Shown here: piece after piece, positions 1 to 7,797 of the stretch
Numbering within the stretch: position 1 is the stretch's first letter
Layout of the letters: each line of letters opens with the position of its first letter
Source of the DNA: Acidobacteriota bacterium
GTDB taxonomy: Bacteria > Acidobacteriota > Thermoanaerobaculia > Multivoradales > JAGPDF01
Direction of reading: 5' to 3'
Length of the DNA: 64,000 bases
Assembly: GCA_014584695.1 (NCBI GenBank)
Contig: JACTMI010000032.1
Span: 1 to 64,000 of the forward strand
Translations under genes and position numbers: made by a program
The notes under the pieces: model-generated
What the model saw: only the letters and a program-made list of their open reading frames with translations
What the model was told of the DNA's origin: nothing
Database searches by the model: none

Positions 1-399
1 TCGATTCTCCCAGAAGACACGGTAGCCCGTTGCTGCGGACCTTGCGCCAGAAAGCCAGACAACCGGAGCGATCTCGGTTGCCACCGCCTGGGGCTCGCTC
101 CTCGCGGCACCCGAAGCGTCGATCGTCTGCGCGATCAGGGAGGCTACGATCGAGCTCTTGCCGACCTCCACCCAGACGACGAGGAACTGCCCATCGTCTC
201 CGGCAGCCACCTTCGGATCGAACTGCGCCGCCGACCCGGAGCCGCCGATCTCGATGGGGAGCCCCACCAGCGACCCCTGCGCATCCAGCCGCTGCCCGAG
301 AATCCTCCGCGGTTCCCCGTCGAGCGGCTGCTCAGCCCACACGATGATCGCGTCGCTCCTCTCCCATGGCCTGCCAGGCAGCCACCGGATCGGCGCGGC
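1..399 (-). pseudogene. Broken 'VVW/QRLDAQG' repeat protein, runs off the left edge
   Basis: The minus strand is open from 399 to the window edge for 133 codons. It reads a recognisable repeat pattern: DAIIVWAEQPLDGE, then RRILGQRLDAQGSLVGLP, then FLVVWVEVGKSSIVAS, then LIAQTIDASGAA. This alternation is typical of extracellular repeat proteins of the kind with VVW and GQRFDxxG motifs. There is no ATG, and a TGA closes the frame at 400-402. The neighbouring frame upstream reads DPVAAWQAMGEE, which is what should precede the first repeat. A one- or two-base frameshift near 362-372 would therefore join the two. This is either a decayed gene or a sequencing indel. The function is unknown and a surface location is inferred. 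Confidence 0.55.
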
Positions 400-506
400 T
401 CAGCAGGCCCTCTACTAATAGCGTTGCCGCAAGGGGGCTGAAACGTGACACCTGGCCCAAGAAATCTCTCGAATCACCGGCTGGGCGGGGTGACCGGTGC
501 GGGGCG

Positions 507-798
507 CCGGTGGGCGCTTTCACGCTGGAAAAGCGTTCTGTTGAAGGGGGTCACCGGCGTTCCGCCGCCGCCACTCTCGGTTGAGGCTCGACCCCTTCTA
601 TGGAGCCCTTGCCTTTCTCCTTTCGCAGGCCGACCCGCCGGTGGGCGCGCTCACGTTGAGAAAGCGTTCTGTTGAAGGGGGTGGTGGACGTTACATCCGT
701 GGCGAGTGCGAGACGTCCTCGCGCCCCTTACCGCCGCGCCGACTGCCGGCGTTTGGACTTTGCCACCAGCGGCCGGCACTCGACCCTTCAATGGAGCT
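507..798. repeat. Inverted-repeat family, locus 1 (two tandem units)
   Basis: Two units about 129 bp apart each start with a near-identical block: CCGGTGGGCGC, TCACG, then AAAGCGTTCTGTTGAAGGGG (507-550 and 636-679). Each unit ends with an inverted partner, CGACCCCTTCTATGGAGC at 589-606 and CGACCCTTCAATGGAGC at 781-797. The arms TTGAAGGGGGTC and GACCCCTTCTA can pair. The block around 529-551 is the exact reverse complement of a 23-mer found three times at 41833-42263. No convincing gene lies between 400 and 970. Confidence 0.75.
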
Positions 799-970
799 TC
801 TCGAGAGCTTCCTCCACCCTGCGTGCCCCGCCGAAGCCACCGCGGTCGTCGCGACCGCTGCGCGCTGATACGGTTGGAGCCCAGCGGCTCTCGCGCCGAT
901 GGCTGGGGTGGAGCGGCAGGGGCGCGACGAGCAGGCGGTGGAGCGAGTCCGGAGCGTCGAGGAGGGTGCC

Positions 971-2113
971 ATGCGCGAACGGCGGATCGAGAGGGTTGGT
1001 GAGATCGGAGACTGGAAGCTGGCGGCGCAGGTGGCGCGGGTAGCGCGGGTAGCGCTGGTGGCGCTGGTACCGCGAGTGGTGCGGGTAGCACTGGTGGCGG
1101 CGACCGTCTTTGTCGCGCTCGGCCCCGGCGTCCTCGCCGAGACGCTGGTGGTCGCCAACAAGGCCGAGGCCACGGTGTCGCTGGTGGACCTCGCGACCGG
1201 GACGGTGCGCGCGACGCTGCCGACCGGCGTCGGGCCGCACGAGGTGGCGATCTCGCCGGACGGCCGGACGGCGCTGGTGACCAACTACGGCCAGCGGGGC
1301 GAGGGGGGCTCGACCCTGAGCCTGATCGACGTGCCGGGGGCCAAGAGCATTCGGACCATCGAGCTCGCGCCCTACCGCCGCCCGCATGGCGCGGTCTTCC
1401 TGCCGGACGGCCGGCGGGCCCTGGTCACGGCGGAAGCCAACCATGCGCTGCTGATCGTCGACCTCGAGAAGGGGGTGGTCGAGCGGGCGCTGGTGACCGG
1501 GGCCGAGGTCTCCCACATGGTCGACCTCTCCCCGGACGGCGCGCGCGCCTACGTCACCAACATCGGCTCGGGCTCGCTCACCGTCTTCGATCTCGAGCAG
1601 GGCGAGCGGGTGGCCGAGATCCAGACCGGCAAGGGCGCCGAGGGGCTCGCGGTGCGGCCGGGCAGTGGCGAGATCTGGGTCACCAATCGGGCCGACGACA
1701 CCGTCTCGGTCATCGACCCGACGAGCTTGCGGCCCGTCGCCACGCTTTCGGCGCCGAAGTTCCCGATCCGGGCCAAGCCGACCCCCGACGGCCGGGCGGT
1801 GTTGGTCTCCTGCGCCGAGTCGGGCGATCTCGCCTGGTTCGATGCCGAAGCGCGGACGCTCGCCCGGCGGGTGCCACTGCCGACCGGTGAGGCGACCAGC
1901 GAGGGGAAGCTGTTCGGCGACCAGTTCGGCAAGAGCTCGATCCCGATCGGCATCGTCGTCGCTCCCGACGGCAAACGCGCCTGGGTGGCCCACGCCGGCT
2001 CCGACGCCATCTCGGTCATCGACCTCGGGACCGGCGCCAAGTCGGGCGAGCTGCGGGCGGGACGGGAGCCGGATGGAATGGGCTACTCGCCGGTCCCAGT
2101 CGGGGCGCCCTGA
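971..2113 (+). CDS. Secreted YVTN-repeat beta-propeller (YncE-like)
   Basis: The protein has 380 residues. The ATG at 971 was chosen because AGGAGG sits six bases upstream; an earlier ATG at 899 has no ribosome site. The N-terminus is odd: about 20 residues of Val/Ala/Leu/Arg repeats encoded by a GTAGCGCTGGTGGCG-like microsatellite (1020-1100) lead into a signal peptide that would cleave after GPGVLA. The mature part is a run of YVTN blades: ANKAEATVSLVDLATG, PHEVAISPDGRTALVTNYG, SHMVDLSPDGARAYVTNIG, then AWVAHAGSDAISVIDLGTG. Such proteins are periplasmic or extracellular seven-bladed propellers. The ligand cannot be read from the sequence. Confidence 0.88.
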   Translation: MRERRIERVGEIGDWKLAAQVARVARVALVALVPRVVRVALVAATVFVALGPGVLAETLVVANKAEATVSLVDLATGTVRATLPTGVGPHEVAISPDGRTALVTNYGQRGEGGSTLSLIDVPGAKSIRTIELAPYRRPHGAVFLPDGRRALVTAEANHALLIVDLEKGVVERALVTGAEVSHMVDLSPDGARAYVTNIGSGSLTVFDLEQGERVAEIQTGKGAEGLAVRPGSGEIWVTNRADDTVSVIDPTSLRPVATLSAPKFPIRAKPTPDGRAVLVSCAESGDLAWFDAEARTLARRVPLPTGEATSEGKLFGDQFGKSSIPIGIVVAPDGKRAWVAHAGSDAISVIDLGTGAKSGELRAGREPDGMGYSPVPVGAP

Positions 2114-2191
2114 CCGGGCGGAGGGAGCGGGGCCCCCTGGGGGTGCATCCTCGGGCCGGCCGCGACGTATCTCCACCAGAATGGGCGCGCG

Positions 2192-4708
2192 ATGAGCCGG
2201 TCCCGGCTGAAGCTGCTGCTGTCGCTGGTGGGGGCGGTCGCCTTCGTGCTGGCCGCCTCGTCGCTGATCGACATCATCGTCCCCCGGCCGTTCGACGGCG
2301 TGGTGCTCGAGGCCGACGCGCCCGGCAGGCTGGTGGTGCGCGAGGTGCTCGGGGGCTCCGGGGCGGAGCGGGCGGGAATCCGTCCCGGCGACCAGATCGT
2401 CGGCATCGACCGTTCGGTGCTCGACTCGGGCAGCCACGCCGCCCGCTTGCTCGCGGCCCGCCGGATCGGCGACAGCGTCGCCTACCTGGTCCGGCGCGAC
2501 GGCCGCCTGACGGAGGTCACCGTCGAGCTCGGCCGGCGCTTCGTCGGCAGCGCCTCTTACTTCTTCGCCTGCCTGCTGGGTTTCGCCTTCTTCGGCGTCG
2601 GTCTGTTCGTCCGCCGCCGTCAGCCCGACCAGCGCGCGGCCCAGATCTTCTTCCTGCTCTGCTCCCTCTTCATGATCTTCCTGGTCTGCCGGCTCCGGCC
2701 GGCTTCCTACCAGTGGTTGGACGCTTTCGTCCTGGAGGCGGGCGCGCTCGCCCTGATGCTGCTGCCGGCGACCTTCCTCCACTTCTTCCTGGTCTTCCCC
2801 CGCCCGCTGCCGCTGCGGCCGACCGGCGCCGAGCCGGACTACGCGAAGCGGCGGCGCCGCTGGCTCGCCGTGCTCGGGACGGTCTACCTGGTGCCGATCC
2901 TGCTGCCGATCGCGGTGCGCTGGACCGGGGCGCCGGGCGGCGAGTCGCCGCGGCTGATCAGCGGCGCTCCAGCGGCGAGCTGGTGGCTGCTCGGGCTCTA
3001 CTTCGTCCTCGGCCTGGCGGCGCTCGGCGCCAACGCGCGCCGGCTGGGCGACGAGCGCCAGCGGCGCGGCGTCGGCCTGTTGCAGGCCGGCTCGCTGTTC
3101 GGCCTGGCGCCCTTCCTGGTCATCGCGGTGGCGCGCCCCAATTGGCTGCTGACCGACCCGCACGCGTTCCTGGCGCTGGCGCCCTTGACGTTGGTGCCGC
3201 TGACCTTCGCTGTCGCCATCGTCCGATTCGGCCTGCTCGACATCCAGGTCCTGGTCCGCCGCAGCCTGGTCTACACCGCGGTGTCGATCGCGCTCACGGT
3301 CAGCTACGCCGTGGCGCTCGGCCTGTTCAACGCCTTCGCCATCGGCTCGAAGCTGGCGCTCTCGCCCTGGTTCCCGATCTTCTTCGCGCTCGCCGTCCTG
3401 CTGCTGTTCGAGCCGCTGCGACTGCGCAGCCAGGAGATGGTGGATCGCTTCGCGCTGGGCGACCGGCGCCGGCTGCAGGAGGCGGTGCGCGAGCTCGGCC
3501 GCGCGACCAGCGCCCAGGTCGATCTCGAGCCGGTCGTGCGCGACCTGGTCGAGCGGCTGCCGCGGCTGCTCGGGCTCCACTTCGCGGCGCTCTATCTCGA
3601 CGCCGGCGGCGAGCTGCGGCGCGAGGCGGGGCCGGCGGCGCTGCCGGCGAAGCTGCCGCCGGTGCCCGAGCTGCGGGACGCGCTCGCGGCGCGCGGCTCG
3701 CTGGCGCCGCTCGCGGAGCTGCCGGGCCTCGCCGGCGCCAGCGCGGCGGCCGACCTGGTGGCACCCCTGGCCGAGGCCGGGGTCGAGTGGCTGACCGATC
3801 TGACCTCGCCGCGGCGCCGCATCGGTCTCGTTCTGCTGTCGAAGCCGGCTGGCCAGCTGGCCCTGGGCGAGGAGGAGCTGGCGCTGCTCGACAGCCTCTT
3901 CGACCAGGCGGCGATGGCGCTCGAAACCCACTTCCTGCTCGGCGAGCGGGCGCGCCAGGCGGAGCTCGAGCGCGAGCTCGAGATCGCTTCGACGGTGCAG
4001 GCCGAGCTGCTGCCGCGCGCGCTGCGCTTCGGCGAGGGGTGGCGCGTGGCGGCGGTCTGCCGCCCGGCGCGCCACGTCGGCGGCGACTTCTTCGCCGAGC
4101 TGCCGGCGCGGCAGAACGGCGCGCGCGCGATCGTCTTCGGCGACGTCGCGGGCAAGTCGGTGGCGGGCGCCCTGCGCATGATGGCCGCGCACGAGGCGCT
4201 GCAGAGCCTGGCGCTGACCCACCGCGATCCCGAGCAGCTGTTCGAGCTGGCCAACCGGCGCCTCTATCTGCCCGGGGCGAAGCGCTCCTTCGTGGCGCTG
4301 GCCTATCTCGCGGCGCTGCCGGATGGCGACGGCATCGAGTATCTGGTCGCCGGGCAGCCGCAGCTGCTCGTCCGCGGCCGCGGCGGCGCGGTGCGCGCGT
4401 TGCCGCTGCCGGCGCATCGATTGCCGGTCGGAGCTCTGCTCGAAGGACGACACGTCCTCTCGCAGGCCCGGCTCGAACCAGGAGAGCTGATTTTGGGTTA
4501 CTCGGACGGCGTGATCGAGGCACAATCGCCGGCGGGGGAGTTCTTCGGCGACCAGCGGCTGGCCCGCGCGCTGGCGGAAGCGGAAGGATCCCCGGACGGG
4601 GTCGTCGCGGGCGTGCTGGCCGCGATCGAGGAGTTCACCCGGGGCGCCGAGCCCTACGACGACATCACGTTGGTGGCGCTGGCGCGCGACGCGGAGGTGG
4701 CGACATGA
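2192..4708 (+). CDS. Membrane PDZ-GAF-SpoIIE serine/threonine phosphatase
   Basis: This 838-residue protein has an N-terminal membrane anchor and then a PDZ domain at about 30-110 (VVREVLGGSGAERAGIRPGD, QIVGIDRSVL). Several hydrophobic segments lie between about 125 and 410. A GAF-like region covers about 430-590 and is followed by a coiled linker (RQAELERELEIAST). The C-terminal PPM/SpoIIE phosphatase domain spans about 600-838. Its metal-binding motifs are visible: RHVGGDFFAE, VFGDVAGKSVAGA, LGYSDGVIEA and PYDDITLVAL. Enzymes of this type dephosphorylate anti-sigma-factor antagonists such as STAS proteins; a STAS protein is at 27293. The outside PDZ domain suggests a sensor for peptides or protein stress. 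The stop overlaps the next gene by four bases (ATGA), so the two are probably coupled. Confidence 0.9.
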   Translation: MSRSRLKLLLSLVGAVAFVLAASSLIDIIVPRPFDGVVLEADAPGRLVVREVLGGSGAERAGIRPGDQIVGIDRSVLDSGSHAARLLAARRIGDSVAYLVRRDGRLTEVTVELGRRFVGSASYFFACLLGFAFFGVGLFVRRRQPDQRAAQIFFLLCSLFMIFLVCRLRPASYQWLDAFVLEAGALALMLLPATFLHFFLVFPRPLPLRPTGAEPDYAKRRRRWLAVLGTVYLVPILLPIAVRWTGAPGGESPRLISGAPAASWWLLGLYFVLGLAALGANARRLGDERQRRGVGLLQAGSLFGLAPFLVIAVARPNWLLTDPHAFLALAPLTLVPLTFAVAIVRFGLLDIQVLVRRSLVYTAVSIALTVSYAVALGLFNAFAIGSKLALSPWFPIFFALAVLLLFEPLRLRSQEMVDRFALGDRRRLQEAVRELGRATSAQVDLEPVVRDLVERLPRLLGLHFAALYLDAGGELRREAGPAALPAKLPPVPELRDALAARGSLAPLAELPGLAGASAAADLVAPLAEAGVEWLTDLTSPRRRIGLVLLSKPAGQLALGEEELALLDSLFDQAAMALETHFLLGERARQAELERELEIASTVQAELLPRALRFGEGWRVAAVCRPARHVGGDFFAELPARQNGARAIVFGDVAGKSVAGALRMMAAHEALQSLALTHRDPEQLFELANRRLYLPGAKRSFVALAYLAALPDGDGIEYLVAGQPQLLVRGRGGAVRALPLPAHRLPVGALLEGRHVLSQARLEPGELILGYSDGVIEAQSPAGEFFGDQRLARALAEAEGSPDGVVAGVLAAIEEFTRGAEPYDDITLVALARDAEVAT

Positions 4709-6066
4709 AACGAACGCTCCTGGGCTGGACTTCGGCGGTGGCGGTCGCCGGGCTCGCGGTGGCGGCGCTGGTCTACATGGGCGCCTTCGACCGGCGGGAG
4801 TGGACGACGGATTCGAAACCCGCGCTCGAGGCGTTCCAGCGCGGACTCGACGAGCGGATGCGCTTCTATCCGCAGGACGCCATGGCGAGCTTCCGCAGGG
4901 CGCTCGAGGCGGATCCGCAGTTCGCCGCCGCGCGCGTGCAGCTGGTCGAGCTCGAGCGGGAGGCCGAGACACGTCAGGCGCACTTCGACATCCTGGCCAC
5001 GGTCGACCGCCGGCGGCTGACCGAGCGCGAACGATTCCTGGTCGACCTGTCGCTCGCCTGGCGGGACAAGGATCAGGTGCGCGTGCGCCATCTCGCGCGG
5101 CAGTTCGTCGAGCGCCACCCGCGGGACCCCTGGGGGCTGTCGATGGTGGCGGCGCAGGCCTGGGACGACCAGGATTGGTCGCGCGCGGAGCAGCTCTTCG
5201 GCCGCCTGCTCGCGGTCGAGCCGAACTGGGTGCTGGCGCGCAACAACCTCGGCTATCTGGCGATGGCGCAGGGGCGCTTCGCCGACGCCGAGCAGCACTT
5301 CCAGACCTACGCCTACGTGGCGCCCGATCAGGCCAACCCCCACGACTCGCTCGGGGAGCTCTACGTCCTGCTCGGCCGCTACGACGAGGCGCGGGCGCAA
5401 CTCGAGCAGGCGCTCGAGATCCGGCCGGACTTCTGCGCTTCCTACGGCAACCTGATCGCGATCGCCATGCTGGAGGGTCGCTCCGAGGCGTTCGGTCCCA
5501 TTCTGGACCGGGTCGACGCGCACTGCGAGCCCGCCATGGCGGAGCGGATGAGGTGTCAGGCCCGGATGATCGAGGCCTTCCTGGAGCGCGACTACGAAGC
5601 GCCCTGGCGGGAGGCGATCGACCGTTGTCTGCCGGGCCCGCGGGAGCGCGGGGTGATGTTCCACCGGCTGGCCCTGCTGACCGGCCGGGACGACGTCGCG
5701 CGCGAACAGGAAGAGGCGGTGGCGGCATTGGCCGCGAAGGACTACGCGACCACCGGCAAGCGCCAAGAGGGGGCGAACGCCTTCGAGCTCCACCTGCGCG
5801 GCGTGGGGCAGCTCGCCGAGGGGCGCAACGCGGAGGCCGCGGAGAGCTTGCGCGCGGCGGATCGGAGCGTCCGGTTCTGGGGGCTGGGCGACGGGCGATT
5901 CAAGCTGCTCAACAAGATGACGCTGGCGATCGCGCTCGAACGGGCGGGTGACGCAGCGGGCGCCGCGGCGGCACTCGCCGAGGTCGCCCAGATCAATCCC
6001 GAGTACGCGCGGCGACTGCCGCAGATCGCCGAGCGGACGCCCGGTCCGGCCCGCCGCGGCCGCTGA
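4705..6066 (+). CDS. Membrane-anchored tetratricopeptide-repeat protein
   Basis: The protein has 453 residues. One N-terminal transmembrane helix (about 5-25) precedes a soluble domain with several TPR motifs, for example PQDAMASFRRALEADPQFAA, LARNNLGYLAMAQGRFADAE and HDSLGELYVLLGRYDEARAQ. A further helical repeat set near the C-terminus ends in an Arg-rich tail. TPR arrays bind other proteins. The ATGA overlap with the upstream phosphatase suggests that the two are made together, and the TPR domain may form the input or scaffold of that signalling unit. The partner is not known. Confidence 0.85.
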   Translation: MKRTLLGWTSAVAVAGLAVAALVYMGAFDRREWTTDSKPALEAFQRGLDERMRFYPQDAMASFRRALEADPQFAAARVQLVELEREAETRQAHFDILATVDRRRLTERERFLVDLSLAWRDKDQVRVRHLARQFVERHPRDPWGLSMVAAQAWDDQDWSRAEQLFGRLLAVEPNWVLARNNLGYLAMAQGRFADAEQHFQTYAYVAPDQANPHDSLGELYVLLGRYDEARAQLEQALEIRPDFCASYGNLIAIAMLEGRSEAFGPILDRVDAHCEPAMAERMRCQARMIEAFLERDYEAPWREAIDRCLPGPRERGVMFHRLALLTGRDDVAREQEEAVAALAAKDYATTGKRQEGANAFELHLRGVGQLAEGRNAEAAESLRAADRSVRFWGLGDGRFKLLNKMTLAIALERAGDAAGAAAALAEVAQINPEYARRLPQIAERTPGPARRGR

Positions 6067-6082
6067 GCCCAGGTCCCGACGA

Positions 6083-6088
6083 TAGACT
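6083..6088 (+). promoter_or_regulatory. TAGACT -10-like box before the M23 peptidase
   Basis: TAGACT ends six bases before the GTG start at 6095, and no Shine-Dalgarno is present. Transcription would begin at or next to the start codon, suggesting a leaderless message. No clear -35 element is visible. Confidence 0.35.
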
Positions 6089-6094
6089 GCCGGG

Positions 6095-6931
6095 GTGCGA
6101 GCGCCCGCCGCCGCGACCCTCCTCGCTCTCGTTTCCGCCGCGCTCGGAGTGCCGGCGGCGGATGTGGCGCGCGCGGCCACCGCTCCGGCGGTCGCGACCG
6201 TGGTCCCTGGTTCGGTGGTGCGCTGGCCCGGAGTCGAGCTCGCCTCCTGCGAGATGAAGGGGCGCCGCTGGCAGCCGCTGGCCGACGCTTGCTGGTACCC
6301 GATCGACCTCGAGCTGCAGGGGAGCGTCGAGCTGGTCCGCCGGTCATCGGCCGGCGTCGCCTCACGCACGGTCGCGATCGGCCCCTACCCCTATCCGACG
6401 CAAGAGCTGACGGTCGAGGAGAAGTACGTCGCGCCGCCCAAAGAGGAGCTCGCCCGCATCGAGCGCGAACGGCAGCGGGTGGGAGCCCTCTTCGCGCTCG
6501 AGACACCGCGCCGCTTCTCGCTGCCGCTCGGCGCACCGCTCGATCCGCTGCCGGCGGGGGGGCGCTTCGGCGCGCGCCGGGTGTTCAACGCCCAGCCGCG
6601 CAGCCCGCATTCGGGCGCCGACTTCCGGGCCAGCCCCGGCACCGTCGTCCGCGCGGTCGCCGACGGCAGGGTGGCGCTCGCCGAGGAGCACTACTTCGCC
6701 GGTCGCGCGGTCTATCTCGACCACGGCGACGGCCTGCTGTCGATGAGCTTCCATCTCTCCGAGATCCTGGTCCGCACGGGCGACGAGGTTCGCCGCGGGC
6801 AGGAGATCGGCCGTGTCGGCGCCACCGGGCGGGTCACCGGCCCGCACCTCCACTTCGGTCTGCGCTGGCACGGCGCCCGAGTCGACCGCGCCCTCCTGAT
6901 CGGCGAGGTCTCGCCGGTCGAGGTCCGATAG
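6095..6931 (+). CDS. Secreted M23-family metallopeptidase (LytM domain)
   Basis: The 278-residue protein starts at GTG 6095 and has a signal peptide ending near GVPAADVARA. The middle region, about 40-150, is unassigned. The C-terminal LytM domain, about 165-270, carries both zinc motifs: HSGADF (HxxxD) and GPHLHFGLRW (HxH). Between them is the usual GTVVRAVADGRVALAEE turn. M23 enzymes cut peptide cross-links in peptidoglycan. This one looks catalytically complete and should act in the periplasm, possibly in wall remodelling. It is transcribed away from the following SRAP gene. Confidence 0.9.
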   Translation: MRAPAAATLLALVSAALGVPAADVARAATAPAVATVVPGSVVRWPGVELASCEMKGRRWQPLADACWYPIDLELQGSVELVRRSSAGVASRTVAIGPYPYPTQELTVEEKYVAPPKEELARIERERQRVGALFALETPRRFSLPLGAPLDPLPAGGRFGARRVFNAQPRSPHSGADFRASPGTVVRAVADGRVALAEEHYFAGRAVYLDHGDGLLSMSFHLSEILVRTGDEVRRGQEIGRVGATGRVTGPHLHFGLRWHGARVDRALLIGEVSPVEVR

Positions 6932-6970
6932 TGGCCCACGGTGTCCGGGGGCAGGACCGAGCCGGAGGCG

Positions 6971-7648
6971 CTACGACGCCGCGAGCGGCTGCACCAGCGA
7001 CGGATCGTCGTTGGCCGGGCTGTTGACCCTTCGGCCGACCGGGTAAGACTCCATCTCTGCCGCCGGATAGGGCGTCATCAGACTGGCCAGCCGGGTCGGA
7101 TCGGTGAGCGCGGGGTCGAGCCAGGTGCCGTGGGCGGCGCGCGGCAGGATCACCGGCATCCGGTCGTGGACCTCGGCGGCGAGAGCGTTGGGGCGCGTGG
7201 TCAAGATGGCGCAGCTCTCGAAGGGCTCGCCGCTCGCGGGGTCCTGCCACCGCGACCAGAGGCCGGCGAAGCCGAACGGCGCGCCGCCGCGCAGGCGAAG
7301 CAGGTAGGGCTGCTTGCCGCCCTCGAGCTTGCGCCATTCGTAGAAGCCGTCGGCCGGAATCAGGCAGCGGTGACGCTTCAGCGGGTCGCGGAACGAGGGC
7401 TTCTCCGCGGCGCTCTCGGCGCGGGCGTTGATCAGCCGATTGCCGATCGCCCGCTCCTTGGCCCAGAACGGCACCAGTCCCCAGGAAACGAACGCCAGCT
7501 CGCGGCCGCCGCTCGCCCCGGCGCGGACGATCGGCACCGCCTGGGTGGGCGCGATGTTGTAGCGCGCGGCGAGCTTCGGCGCCGCCGGCAGCTCGAACAG
7601 CTCGGCCAACACCTCGCCCGGGGTCGACAGGACATAGCGTCCGCACAC
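6971..7648 (-). CDS. SRAP-domain protein (YedK/HMCES family)
   Basis: The start is GTG at 7648, because the family needs its catalytic Cys immediately after the initiator and the sequence reads (M)CGRYVLSTP; upstream codons in the same frame would bury that Cys. The product has 225 residues. Conserved elements are present: YNIAPTQ (Asn), the WGLVPFWA loop, INARAES, CLIPADGFYEW (Glu) and EVHDRMPVIL (His). SRAP proteins make a stable thiazolidine link through Cys2 to abasic sites in single-stranded DNA, shielding the lesion from error-prone repair. A TATCTT box lies upstream on this strand. It is a single gene convergent with the M23 gene. Confidence 0.93.
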   Translation of the reverse strand: MCGRYVLSTPGEVLAELFELPAAPKLAARYNIAPTQAVPIVRAGASGGRELAFVSWGLVPFWAKERAIGNRLINARAESAAEKPSFRDPLKRHRCLIPADGFYEWRKLEGGKQPYLLRLRGGAPFGFAGLWSRWQDPASGEPFESCAILTTRPNALAAEVHDRMPVILPRAAHGTWLDPALTDPTRLASLMTPYPAAEMESYPVGRRVNSPANDDPSLVQPLAAS

Positions 7649-7797
7649 GGCCGCGCCCTCCGAGCCTGAAGATACCGGAGAGGGCCGGGGCTGTGCAGCG
7701 TGCCACACCTGGGGGGCGAATGGCCCGTCTAGGCTCCGCCTGCCGCGTAAAGGGTAAGAACGATCGCGGCGCCGCTGCCGGCGCCGCTGGAGGAGCG

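Noticed and set aside
410-444. Single CRISPR-repeat-like sequence (CTCTACTAATAGCG then TTGCCGCAAGGGGGCTGAAAC).
   Set aside because: The end GCAAGGGG-CTGAAAC is like type I/III repeats, but there is no second copy anywhere in the window and no cas gene, so an array cannot be supported.
899-970. Longer start (ATG 899) for the YVTN propeller.
   Set aside because: There is no ribosome site before it, while ATG 971 has AGGAGG at good spacing.
788-5728. Minus-strand ORF of 1,646 codons.
   Set aside because: It lies opposite the YVTN propeller, SpoIIE phosphatase and TPR genes, is made of low-complexity Arg/Ala/Gly/Pro, and has no domain. It is a GC-rich shadow frame.
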